From contig OX246745.1 in the NCBI GenBank assembly GCA_945910005.1, positions 43,666,251-43,730,250 of the forward strand: 64,000 nt of DNA. The letters run 5' to 3'. Positions 22,454 through 32,619 of the stretch are shown here, piece by piece. Source of the stretch: Isoperla grammatica. Lineage: Eukaryota; Arthropoda; Insecta; Plecoptera; Perlodidae. The notes under the pieces were generated by a model, which saw only the letters and a program-made list of their open reading frames with translations, had not been told where the DNA came from and ran no database searches. Position 1 is the first letter of the stretch; the number at the start of each line of letters is the position of its first letter. The translations under genes and the position numbers were made by a program.

Positions 22454-22488
22454 CCGAGTGATCAAGGTCTTGTACCGAAACGTCTCAG
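22454..22488 (+). ncRNA. hammerhead-like motif in PLE repeat (right arm)
   Basis: Same core as the other copies, but helix I 3' strand reads TCAG instead of TCGG, giving one mismatch against CCGA. The copy may be weakened. Confidence 0.45.
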
Positions 22489-22590
22489 AAAACTTGTGTT
22501 GTCCTTTATATATGTTGTCTTTTATCTCTATACCACAACGGTCTACAATTCAGGAAAAGCTGTTGGGGTCTATCCTTCTACCTATCATAT

Positions 22591-24334
22591 ATAAATATAC
22601 ACATACACACATTTGAGATAGAAAAGATGGAACCAAATACAGTGTTAAGAAAGTTCTTTTTTTACATGAACACTTAAAAAGCTCAAGTCACTTTTAAATC
22701 AAATTTATCTAAATAGAATATTTCTTTACTCAACAAGCTGCCAATTGGCAAAGTTAGTTTTCTATGTGAAGAGTCTTCTTTGGGAATAAAACTAGAGGTC
22801 TATATTGTCCAGTAATGTTTGTTCAAGAATTACCAAGTCATACATACATATGATATCATACATTACATAGTTAGCCTTATGTTTACCAGACTCTATTCCC
22901 ACGGCACATTATGAAAGTCGTCGTTCTCGACAAAATCGTGGCGAATGTTGTTGGCAAGTGTTATTTCCTCTCATTTCGTCCTCCTCCTTTGGCTTGAGTT
23001 TCATTCGATTCCCAAAACCCCCGACATTTTCCTGTCCCACCAGATTCCCATCCCATTCCATGGCTAGACGAACTACCAATCCATTAGGCCTATCCAATTT
23101 TCATTTACATGTAGGCATAGATAAAATAAATAAAGGCAAAAATAAAGAGCTTGTTGACAGTAGAATTATTTCACAAGAAGAGGAAGGCATTCATTTGCCG
23201 TAGAATCCAGTGTCTATCGTACTTGCTAAATGGAGATTCTTTTAGCTGTTATATATTCTGTAGTTTAGGCCCTGTTCGCAGCCGATGTTTCCCAATTTTG
23301 AATGTTTGAGTTTGAATATGAATTCCACTCTACGTTCTTCCACCATGATTCCACTGTCAGTGCATCAATTTATAATTGTAGGACTACCTGCGGGGGTCAA
23401 TGGTTCCACTCCATTCCATACAGAAATCTCTACTCATTTCCCACACCTAGTTATAAGACCCTGTCATAAGGTGGCGCTCCGATCAAATCAGGGTTTCCAG
23501 GTTATGGTGACACGGTTAAATCGTGCCTCGACCCTCGACCAAACACTGTTGCCAAGTGAAAAACCGTGCCCTAGGGATAGGGATTCCAATTCAACCACAC
23601 AGTAAACGTGGTATACTTTGACCGTGCAAATAGCATTTCCAGGGAATGTGTCCAAGATTACCTTGTCAATAGCCATTTCGTGGAACCTTCTCTCCTGAGT
23701 TTACTCGTTTAGCAGTTTTGGTTCAACGTACATGTAGTGTCATGTTAACGTTATAAGTTTGTGTTAGTATTACACCTTACACCCAGTAAAGGGAGTTTAC
23801 CAATTACCAGCATTGTTCATACGGAATGGATAATCATACAGTCAGACGTACAAATAATATTACACTTGTCGGACGGTCAGGGTGGCCATCTTTAATTTCG
23901 CGAATTAAGCGCTAAACGGCGAGGGTCGGTATTCACTCCTGGGCCTACACCCCAATGCTGGATTAGGCCTACTGTTGTTTGCTTAGTAGGGGGGGGGGGG
24001 GCATTAGGCCAGCGTCGGTATTCACTCCTAGGCCTACACAGCAATGCTGGATTAGGCCGTATGAATATCTTCCCACTATTGTTACCGCGCGCCTCCATCC
24101 AATCAAATCATTGACCGTACAAATAATTCTGCACTAGGTATTATTACGGCTGACCGTACGAATATCCACAGCGTTGTTCATATCACGTACCTATCATGGC
24201 TGGTATAAAAAGCCTGGCCTAACTTGTATGGGCCCCTCAGTGTTGCATCAGTGAGTCTTAAAAATTGACACACTATGCTCATATATTGGTGTCATATATT
24301 TCCCACGGTTCTCCTTTTTGTGAGCTTACAGTGT
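22591..24334. other. unannotated intron 1 stretch with one direct duplication
   Basis: Mostly unique sequence. At 23924-24058 a unit GTCGGTATTCACTCCTNGGC through ATGCTGGATTAGGCC occurs twice, about 88 bp apart, around a G tract. No coding exon is supported. Confidence 0.45.
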
Positions 24335-24725
24335 GATTGTAGGCCTAGGCCTAGCGTGCTCTGCTCAGTAATTAATCTAAAATATAACTAGGCTACAGTA
24401 AAACCTTCCCTGCCGTACCAAATGCGTAGGCCTAGTTGAATTGTTGGTAGGTCTAGGTCCTAGGCCTAGACCTTGGGCATAAAATATAAGCATAGGTCTA
24501 GGCCCCTAGCATAGGCCTATTCTATGATCATAACCAAACAAACTAGTAGTAGGCCTAGGCTACCTATTTAGTCCTAAAACTAGCCTATCTCTCACACAGC
24601 GTAGTTAAGTTAGTACAGTTATGGATATTAGAGTGTGCACGCCCGTTTTATACACAGGCAGTAGGCCTGCGATAGGCATAGGCCTACCCTAGGCCTCCTA
24701 ATCACTTGGACTAGGCCTAGGCCTT
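24335..24725. repeat. cluster of TAGGCCTA-type palindromes
   Basis: Within about 390 bp next to TMEM41 exon 1 the octamer TAGGCCTA or a one-base variant (CTAGGCCTAG, AGGTCTAGG, ATAGGCCTA) occurs more than a dozen times, sometimes overlapping. Single copies are scattered elsewhere (13.5, 13.7, 14.2, 17.5, 22.0, 35.7, 44.3, 46.8, 56.9 kb). Confidence 0.7.
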
Positions 24726-24752
24726 ATTGTGTAATGTGTGTTGAAAGCATAC

Positions 24753-24879
24753 CTGTCTTCTTCAAAGCATGTGCAGGGTGAAACAATTGTGCTATATCAG
24801 TTGGTGAAGATATACAAGCGGTCTGAAAATGCGTAATATTATAATTTGAGTCACCTATCAATGCAGTATTGGACCCCAT
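24753..24879 (-). CDS. TMEM41-like exon 1 (putative start exon)
   Basis: The frame starts at an ATG at 24877-24879 with G at -3 and G at +4, a good animal start context, and reads MGSNTALIGDSNYNIT to HALKKTG. It ends at 24753 in phase 1 before a GTATGC donor. The codon split here (G plus GT) is completed exactly by the first two bases of the 17900 exon. The frame is open further upstream to GTG at 24945 but has no better ATG. The N-terminus of this family is poorly conserved, so the assignment rests on phase, splice site and position. A foldback transposon begins about 350 bp upstream. Confidence 0.6.
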
Positions 24880-25225
24880 GACGTTTGTTATTGCAGACGA
24901 TATTTGTAAGCAGGTGATAGACCTATCACATCCCAAATATTTCACCGGATGGAAAACGTCTGCACATCCTCATCTGCACTCCCACACAAGTGCGATCCAT
25001 ACCTACGGGTGTGTACGGTGACAATGAAGAGAAATACAGAAGGCTGTACGCTGACGGCGCCCATTTTAAACAAAAATAGAAAACAAACTTCTAATAAACA
25101 AATTATTGTATAGCGATAAGAAAACTAATAACATGTAAACTCGATAAAAAAATACATACAATGTATTCTAAATAAAAAAGTTCAATTATAGTAGGAAATA
25201 AGTGTGCCATTTTTGCCTATAATGC
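24880..25225. other. 5' flank of the TMEM41-like gene
   Basis: This is the sequence between the putative start codon and the foldback transposon. It must hold the 5' UTR and proximal promoter if exon 1 is right. I see no clear TATA box or initiator. Confidence 0.35.
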
Positions 25226-26522
25226 TGTGTAGCAGGATTATTGTATAATAATAAACTAAATCGCACATAACCAATCCCAAAGTAGTACAGATACATAATA
25301 TTTAAACATTCAAAAAAATGATTTTGGTAGTAATTTGTTGTACTAATTGTGCAGTCTAGTCGGATTTTGGGTGCAAATGTTCCTTCATTAAAAAAAAATA
25401 CATTGTATAATAATAAACTTAAAAAACTTTATCGCACATATGATTACACAACTGGTAACTAAGTAGTGCAGATAGTTAATATTTGTACATTCAAAAAATG
25501 ATTTGAGTAGCTGATTGTTGTATTAATCGCGCTGTATAGTCGGTTTTTGGGGGCAAATGTTCCTTCATACAAAAAAAAAATATTGTATAATATTAAACTT
25601 TATCGCACATATGCTTATACAACTGGTCACTAAGAAGTGCAGATAGTTAATATTTGTACATTCAAAAAATGATTTGAGTAGCTGATTGTTGTATTAATCG
25701 CGCTGTATAGTCGGTTTTTGGGGGCAAATGTTCCTTCATACAAAAAAAAAATATTGTATAATATTAAACTTTATCGCACATATGCTTATACAACTGGTCA
25801 CTAAGAAGTGCAGATAGATAATATTTGTACATTCAAAAAATGATTTGAGTAGTTGATTGTTGTATTAATCGCGCTGTATAGTCGGTTTTTGGGGGCAAAT
25901 GTTCCTTCATACAAAACAAAATATTGTATAATATTAAACTTTATCGCACATATCATTATACAACTGGTCACTAAGTAGTGCAGATAGATAATATTTGTAC
26001 ATTCAAAAAATGATTTAAGTAGTTGTTTGTTGTATTAATCGCGCTGTATAGTCGGTTTTTGGGGGAAAATGTTCCTTCATACAAACAAAAAATATTGTAT
26101 AATATTAAACTTTATCGCACATATGCTTCTACAACTGGTCACTAAGTAGTGCAGATAGATAATATTTGTACATTCAAAAAATGATTTGAGTAGTTGATTG
26201 TTGTATTAATCGCGCTGTATAGTCGGTTTTTGGGGGCAAATGTTCCTTCATACAAAACAAAATATTGTATAATATTAAACTTTATCGCACATATCATTAT
26301 ACAACTGGTCACTAAGTAGTGCAGATAGATAATATTTGTACATTCAAAAAATGATTTGAGTAGTTGTTTGTTGTATTAATCGCGCTGTATAGTCGGTTTT
26401 TGGGGGCAAATGTTCCTTCATACAAAAAAAAAAATATTGTATAATATTAAACTTTATCGCACATATGCTTGTACAACTGGTCACTAAGTAGTGCAGATAG
26501 ATAATATTTGTACATTAAAAAA
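25226..26522. repeat. left arm of the foldback transposon: about 171-bp tandem repeats
   Basis: About 7.5 units, each containing TTTATCGCACATATGCTTAT, CAACTGGTCACTAAGTAGTG, TTGTACATTCAAAAAATGAT, TCGCGCTGTATAGTCGGTTT and TTGGGGGCAAATGTTCCTTC. Anchor positions of TCCTTC (25381, 25561, 25732, 25903, 26073, 26244, 26414) give spacings of 180, 171, 171, 170, 171 and 170. The outermost unit is most diverged. The same units in reverse complement form the right arm. Confidence 0.95.
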
Positions 26523-26978
26523 ATGACAGAAGGTAATATTATGGTTTCGAATAAATCGATGAATTGTTATGATAAACAAGTAAATCGAGTATGTAAAGTG
26601 AAAGAAGGTAAAGTTGAATTTGTTCCTCTCGATGGTGAGCCTATGTCCAATCGAGTAATTAATGCTGGGTATTTTACGATTGGAGAATGGTTAGCCTGTT
26701 ACATACAGGATACAGATTTGCATTTATTGGAGAAACAGTTCGTATCGGGTATGTTAATAGTGGATGTCAAATTTTGTCAGTTTTCGAACATAGAATCTCG
26801 CAAAATCAACCACGAAAGCATTAGTGGTGCAAAAGATGGCGTATATTTCTCGGTGATTCGCAACAAATGCCTAACACGGGGGTGTGATTTTCAAATTGAA
26901 TTTCGAATGAATGAATTTCGAGCATCCCAGGAGTCGTCCCGTAGAGTTAAATTCGAAATTCTTGGTTCTGGAGAGTAG
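26523..26978 (+). CDS. hypothetical ORF in the foldback interior, part 1
   Basis: A 152-codon frame starts ATGACAGAAGG directly at the inner border of the left arm and reads MTEGNIMVSNKSMNCYDKQV, later INAGYFTIGEWLACYIQDTD and KDGVYFSVIRNKCLTRGCDF. I do not recognise a domain. The position suggests the N-terminal region of the element's transposase or an accessory protein. The next frame (26990) differs in phase, so the two may be frameshifted parts of one gene. Confidence 0.5.
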   Translation: MTEGNIMVSNKSMNCYDKQVNRVCKVKEGKVEFVPLDGEPMSNRVINAGYFTIGEWLACYIQDTDLHLLEKQFVSGMLIVDVKFCQFSNIESRKINHESISGAKDGVYFSVIRNKCLTRGCDFQIEFRMNEFRASQESSRRVKFEILGSGE

Positions 26979-26980
26979 TA

Positions 26981-27253
26981 CGGTACCCCATGTACCATTG
27001 GGCCTTAAGGGCCGCTGGTGTATTTAACGAAGAACGAGGACATAATGTAGATTATATGGTGGATTGGGTTGATACAATTTGGAATCCTTTTCGGAATGTT
27101 GGTTTCACTCAGGTGCGTCGGGCAATCACCAATAATGAATCAAACATCTCGAACAGTACAGACCACCTGTTGTCAGCAAAGAACACATTACGCAACTCTC
27201 GCGAATGGAGAGAAGAAGGTTCTTTTGTAATAGGGTACCTCTTCACAATGTGA
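26981..27253 (+). CDS. hypothetical ORF in the foldback interior, part 2
   Basis: The frame reads MYHWALRAAGVFNEERGHNV, then DYMVDWVDTIWNPFRNVGFT and NSREWREEGSFVIGYLF, and stops at 27251-27253 where an inverted-repeat insertion begins. Composition is protein-like (Trp, Asp, Asn rich, no low complexity). I assign no function; it is probably a piece of the foldback-encoded protein. Confidence 0.45.
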   Translation, partial: RYPMYHWALRAAGVFNEERGHNVDYMVDWVDTIWNPFRNVGFTQVRRAITNNESNISNSTDHLLSAKNTLRNSREWREEGSFVIGYLFTM

Positions 27254-27318
27254 CAGTTGATGGACTTGTTGACGCGAGCAAACTGCATTCTAGTGCTAGA
27301 CAGAATATGATAAGCGTA

Positions 27319-27626
27319 TAGGGCACTAGCAACACCAAAAGACAACAATGAAACAAATGAATTGAATCGATGGACAAACAACAATCTGTCAAAAAATAAT
27401 TTCGTCTGATTTTGGAAAACAAAACAAAAAACAAACAAATACACATACAAAACTTTCACTTAGTCGTTGTCTATCGTTAAAAGTTTTAAATGGCGAGCAG
27501 TTACTATTGCTACACTAGTTTTTATTTCTATGGTTGCAATTTTATTATTTTGACAGCTGATGGTTTGTCCATCAGTTCAATTCATTTGTTCCATTGTTGT
27601 CTTTCGGTGTTGCTAGTGCCCTATTA
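27319..27626. repeat. inverted repeat with about 60-bp arms
   Basis: AGGGCACTAGCAACACCAAA followed by AGACAACAATGAAACAAATG and AATTGAATCGATGGACAAAC (27319-27378) recurs as its reverse complement at about 27564-27626, with a few mismatches and a roughly 185-bp spacer. It may be a small inserted hairpin element or a rearranged piece of the foldback interior. Confidence 0.7.
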
Positions 27627-27684
27627 AACATAAGTTGTGTTCTAACGTTCCAAGGCATCAAGGTGCGAAACAGTGGTATTGTTG

Positions 27685-27986
27685 TTGAGTAGACCACGGT
27701 TGAATGAAATTATGCGGAAATCCATCAACTTGAAGGTTTTAATTTCTTTAAAGAAAACTTCTTAACGGATTTAAATAATATTTCGTGCGTTTATTGGCAA
27801 CATATCAAGAAACAATATACTTAAGTTATAAGGCTGTAACTTGATCCGCCTTCTTGTAAAAAAATCATATGTTTATTATAAAGGTATTTTTTTTTTTTTA
27901 AGTAATATGATAATATGCAAATGATTTATTTGATTTGATACATTGAAAACAATCGCTCATCTGTCAACGCGGAGCGTTTTCCTAGT
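27685..27986 (+). mobile_element. Helentron-type family 1, 3' end fragment
   Basis: From GAGTAGACCACGGTTGAATG to the hairpin AACGCGGAGCGTT and TTCCTAGT the sequence matches the last 300 bp of the 1348-5560 elements. The 5' part is missing. It interrupts the foldback interior. Confidence 0.85.
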
Positions 27987-28019
27987 TGTTTCAATGTTAG
28001 ATGAAGCTTTAAGTGTGGC

Positions 28020-28722
28020 GGTACAAAGTTGTGGAAGTCTTGTGGAAAATCATCCCAAAAATCCTCATGAGAGTGTATAATCGTTTCGCGGGAAACGAAC
28101 GGACAGAATTAAAGCAGACTTTGTTAATAAAAAAGCCTTCTGCCTGTCACCTAAAGTCTTTATAACATCGATGGATGTTGGGTTACTTGAAAGTGGTAAT
28201 TTGGGTCAAGTATTCCCCCTGCATGTCCTGCAAAAGGCGAAGAGTGAATCCAACTCGGAGGGCGATTATTATCCACATGACGATATAATAGTCATGGTGG
28301 TCCGCTATTTAGTCGATCTAAAGCGCGACAAAAGCCAGCGCTATATTCAGAATGTGGGCGTGCCTCTTAGTGTGTATATGTGGAGTGAGTATCATTATGA
28401 AGAAGGTTCGTGAATTGCACTTTGATGCGACGGGCAAGGTGGTTCGAAAACCAATTAAGTTTGAAAGTAAACGCATTTTTTATTACGCGTCGTCAATGTA
28501 GGAAATAAGGTATTCCCATTACTTGAATTGATAAGTGCAAGTCATTCTACTGCCAGTATAGTAGCTTTCTTATCCCAGTTCAAATATTTCTGTACTAAAC
28601 GAACTCCCCAAAAATGGCCAATTTTTGAAATTGTTGTCGTAGATTGGAGCTGGGCCATTATTCATGCTTTCATTCAAAGTTGGAACAATATGACGCTGTT
28701 GCATAACCGCATCATACGATAA
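28020..28722 (+). pseudogene. MULE/NOF-like transposase core, frameshifted and truncated
   Basis: Three frames in series read DRIKADFVNKKAFCLSPKVF and ITSMDVGLLES (to 28413), then VRELHFDATGKVVRKP and RIFYYASSM (28405-28500), then FPLLELISASHSTASIVAFL and WPIFEIVVVDWSWAIIHAFI QSWNN (28507-28722). The LHFDATG motif and the VVVDWSWAIIHA motif correspond in spacing and context to the first two acidic residues of MULE-type DDE transposases. The third (Glu) region is absent because the right arm starts at 28723. At least two frameshifts or stops. Assignment rests on motifs recalled from the family. Confidence 0.65.
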
Positions 28723-31300
28723 AGTATAATATTATTATCTATTTTTTTTTTTATAAAGGAACATTTGCCCCCAAAAACCGACTAAACAGCGCGATTAATA
28801 CAACAATCAACTACTCAAATCATTTTTTGAATGTACAAAAATTATCTATCTGCACTACTTAGTGACCAGTTGTATAAGCATATGTGCGATAAAGTTTAAT
28901 ATTATACAATATTTTCTTTTTGTATGAAGGAACATTTGCCCCTAAAAACCGACTATACAGCGCAATTAATACAACAATCAACTACTCAAATCATTTTTTG
29001 AATGTACAAATATTATCTATCTGCACTACTTAGTGACCAGTTGTATAAGCATATGTGCGATAAAGTATAATATTATACTATATTTGTTTTTTGTATAAAG
29101 GAACATTTGCCCCCAAAAACCGACTATACAGCGCGATTAATACAACAATTAACTACTCAAATGATTTTTTGAATGTACAAATATTATCTATCTGCACTAC
29201 TTAGTGACCAGTTGTAGAAGCATATGTGCGATAAAGTTTAATATTAAACAATATTTTTTTTTTGTATGAAGGAACATTTGCCCCCAAAAACCGACTATAC
29301 AGCGCGATTAATACAACAATTAACTACTCAAATCATTTTTTGAATGTACAAATATTATCTATCTGCACTACTTAGTGACCAGTTGTACAAGCATATGTGC
29401 GATAAAGTTTAATATTATACAATATTTTTTTTGTATGAAGGAACATTTGCCCCCAAAAACCGACTACACAGCGCGATTAATACAACAATCAACTACTCAA
29501 ATCATTTTTTTAATGTACAAATATTATCTATCTGCACTACTTAGTGACCAGTTGTAGAAGCATATGTGCGATAAAGTTTAATATTAAACAATATTTTTTT
29601 TTTGTATGAAGGAACATTTGCCCCCAAAAACCGACTATACAGCGCGATTAATACAACAATCAACTACTCACATCATTTTTTAAATGTACAAATATTATCT
29701 ATCTGCACTACTTAGTGACCAGTTGTATAAGCATATGTGCGATAAAGTTTAATATTATTCAATTTTTTTTTTTTTTGTATGAAGGAACATTTGCCCCCAG
29801 AAACCGACTATACAGCGCGATTAATACAACAATCAACTACTCAAATCATTTTTTGAATGTACAAATATTATGTATCTGCACTACTTAGTGACCAGTTGTA
29901 TAAGCATATGTGCGATAAAGTTTAATATTATACAATATTTTTTTGTATGAAGGAACATTTGCCCCCAAAAACCGACTACACAGCGCGATAATTACAACAA
30001 TCAACTACTCAAATCATTTTTTGAATGTACAAATATTATCTATCTGCACTACTTAGTGACCAGTTGTATAAGCATAAGTTCGATAAAGTTTAATATTATA
30101 CAATATTTTTTTTTTTGTATGAAGGAACATTTGCCCCCAAAAACCGACTATACAGCGCGATTAATACAACAATTAACTACTCAAATCATTTTTTGAATGT
30201 ACAAATATTATCTATCTGCACTACTTAGTGACCAGTTGTATAAGCATATGTGCGATAAAGTTTAATATTATACTATTTTTTTTTTGTATGAAGGAACATT
30301 TGCCCCCAAAAACCGACTATACAGCGCGATTAATACAACAATCAACTACTCAAATCATTTTTTTATGTACAAATATTATCTATCTGCACTACTTAGTGAC
30401 CAGTTGTATAAGCATATGTTCGATAAAGTTTAATATGATACAATATTTTTTTTTTTGTATGAAGGAACATTTGCCTCAAAAAACCGACTATACAGCGCGA
30501 TTAATACAACAATCACCTACTCAAATCATTTTTTGAATGTACAAATATTATCTATCTGCACTACTTAGTGACCAGTTGTATAAGCATATGTGCGATAAAG
30601 TTTTATATTATACAATATTTTTGTTTGTATGAAGGAACATTTGCCCCCAAAAACCGACTATACAGCGCGATTAATACAACAATCAACTACTCAAATCAAT
30701 TTTTGAATGTACAAATATTATCTATCTGCACTACTTTGTGACCAGTTGTATAAGTATATGTGCGATAAAGGTTAATATTATACAATCATTTTTTTTTTGT
30801 ATGAAGAAACATTTGCCCCTAAAAACTGACTACATAGCGCAAAAAAGACAACAATGATCTACTCAAATCATTTTTTATTATACAAATATTATCTATCTGC
30901 ACTAATTTGTCACCAGTTATGCATTTGCATGTGCAATACATTGAACCGCATACAATATTTTGTTTTTGTATGAAGGAACATTTGCCCCCAAAAACCGACT
31001 ATACAGCGTGATTATTACAACAATTAACTACTCAAATCAAGTTTCGAATGTACAAATATTATCTATCTGCACTACTTTGTGACCAGTTGTATAAGTATAT
31101 GTGCGATAAAGTTTAATATTATACGATATTTTTTTATTTGTATGAAGGAACATTTGCCCCCAAAAACCGAATATACAGCGCGATTATTACAACAATTAAC
31201 TACTCAAATCAAGTTTTGAATGTACAAATATTATCTATCTGCACTACTTTGTGACCAGTTGTATAAATATATGTGCGATAAAGTTTAATATTATACAATG
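28723..31300. repeat. right arm of the foldback transposon: about 15 units of 171 bp, inverted
   Basis: Units are the reverse complement of the left-arm repeat (GAAGGAACATTTGCCCCCAA, AACCGACTATACAGCGCGAT, TGCACTACTTAGTGACCAGT, ATATGTGCGATAAAGTTTAA). Divergence rises towards the outer end (30.8-31.3 kb). Arm lengths differ by about twofold, as expected from unequal exchange in tandem repeats. Confidence 0.95.
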
Positions 31301-32619
31301 ATTTTAAAAAGCGAAAGCAGCTATAAAACCTTTTTAATCATTTTTATTGCTCATTACCTCAAATTATTATAATTTTATGATGTCAAAACACAGTTATTAC
31401 TGCAAAGTTGAATAATGTTGCATTATATACCATTCTATCTTACAATATCAAGCCCCTCCGTTACGTTTCATTACGTTTCAGTACACACCCTTGACATGGA
31501 TCGTTTTTGTGTGGGAAAAAGTGCGGATAACGTGCAGACATTCTCAGCCCGGTAATATTTCTATAATGGCGTTCACCGCCTTCTATATTGTAAGTTGGGA
31601 GCAATGATATTTTTAACAGCTATATCATTGGTTGGGAGCAAGTATTTACTCCTAGCGGAGTAATTGCGAAGCGGCCTGTGCCGCTACTAGCGAAGACTGG
31701 CGGCAACCCAGTAGACCTTGCTGGGTAGTTCGACGAGCTCTAGGCGGGGATTTTGATGGGGGGGGGGGGGTTCAAGCGAAAAACACGGAGAAAATGCAAG
31801 GAAAAATTTGAAAATAAATTAAGAGGACTCGCTGAGCTGAGATGAACTCCGCGGTGAAAGAAACGGCCAAAAAAATGCGAGCCGTAGACGTTTGGGGGGT
31901 GTAGACTAGCGGCCCAGAAAAATGCTCGCTCTAGTTCGGGTCTGATCGGTTCTACCCGAAGCTTCGTTGAGGGGAGACTGGCCGCAAGTCACGTGACCTC
32001 CTCAGTTAGTTTCGCGCGGCGCTCGAGAAAAGGTTCAGCCGTCGCGCGTACTCCAGCTATTACTGCTCAGAAATACTCGCGCGACTAATTATTCGGTAGG
32101 TCGCCTGTTCGATACCGGTGGCCGTGACTGAGCTAGTTCTCGGTATGGAGGGGGAACTACGGGGGTTAGGCGCCCCTGGAAACCGGGCTGGATCGGAGCC
32201 CTGAAAAGGGTGAAGTTCTAGTCTGGGATTTGGATGCAGCCTGCCTTAACGATGTATCTGACCCTCCTAGCCCATGGTTCACCTTCACGTGGTACGGCTG
32301 TTAAGGTTGACAACGAGGGAGGAGAGAGCTCAAGATGGCTAGAGCACTTGGACCCTCAAATCCTTACGTCTTCCGAACAAAGAACCGGGCGGGGCTTGCC
32401 TTAATTGGCTGGTCCTTAAGAAGGAAAACTTTAAACCCCCCAAACTCACGGTTGGGACCTACGCCAAGAGTTTAGTAGGCCACCGGGGATACTGCGTGGA
32501 CGCGAGTCAGACCTCACCCCTGGACATTTGGCGATCCAGTGGGGACATTAAATGCCTTGCCTTCGTACGGCGCACTGCGAAGGTGGAACAGAAATTCGTC
32601 CTTTTCTCGTGGGAATAAC
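31301..32619 (+). other. foldback flank and LINE 5' region
   Basis: From about 31.6 kb the base composition changes to GC-rich and the sequence reads as a long untranslated leader: CTCGAGAAAAGGTTCAGCCG, CGGTATGGAGGGGGAACTAC and AACCGGGCTGGATCGGAGCC up to the ORF1 start codon at 32620. R1-clade LINEs have such 5' UTRs. The exact 5' end of the LINE is not defined. No protein is encoded here. Confidence 0.5.

Larger units (their letters stand above)
22211..22590. mobile_element. head-to-head pair of PLE terminal repeats (palindrome)
   Basis: The left arm is the reverse complement of the right arm. Both match the 12600-12790 PLE terminal unit: TAGAAGGATAGACCC/GGGTCTATCCTTCTA at the outside, the GAAACGTCTC hammerhead region, TACTCCCGAGTGATCAAGG, and ACCTAACCTATGAACTAAAC at the centre. 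The arms are about 185 bp. No PLE coding sequence remains between them. Confidence 0.85.
794..24879 (-). other. TMEM41-like gene locus, five coding exons, 3' end outside the window
   Basis: This entry spans the whole host gene. The five exons (127, 139, 129, 199 and 139 nt) sum to 733 nt, which is 244 codons plus one base, and every junction keeps frame (phases 1, 2, 2, 0, then 1 at the last donor). The protein has a short hydrophilic N-terminus, one early membrane segment and then the VTT/DedA-type core shared by TMEM41A/B. TMEM41B is known as an ER membrane lipid scramblase needed for autophagosome formation; that role is family knowledge. About 50-70 C-terminal residues should lie left of position 1. 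Introns of 6.85, 0.83, 9.96 and 5.72 kb are filled with transposons and satellites. Whether it is the A or B paralogue cannot be decided here. Confidence 0.85.
25226..31300 (+). mobile_element. foldback DNA transposon (FB/NOF-like, MULE group)
   Basis: Two long inverted arms made of the same 171-bp satellite-like unit flank about 2.2 kb of interior with relics of a MULE/NOF-type transposase. Drosophila FB elements share this plan (tandem-repeat inverted arms around a NOF gene). The arms are unequal (about 1.3 and 2.6 kb). The interior has suffered a Helentron insertion and deletion of the third catalytic residue. Outer termini and the target duplication could not be fixed by eye. Confidence 0.75.

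Noticed and set aside
31600..32500. Possible rDNA flank of an R1 element
   Set aside because: The GC-rich stretch looked ribosomal at first, but I recognised no conserved 28S segment next to the LINE; it is better read as the LINE 5' UTR.
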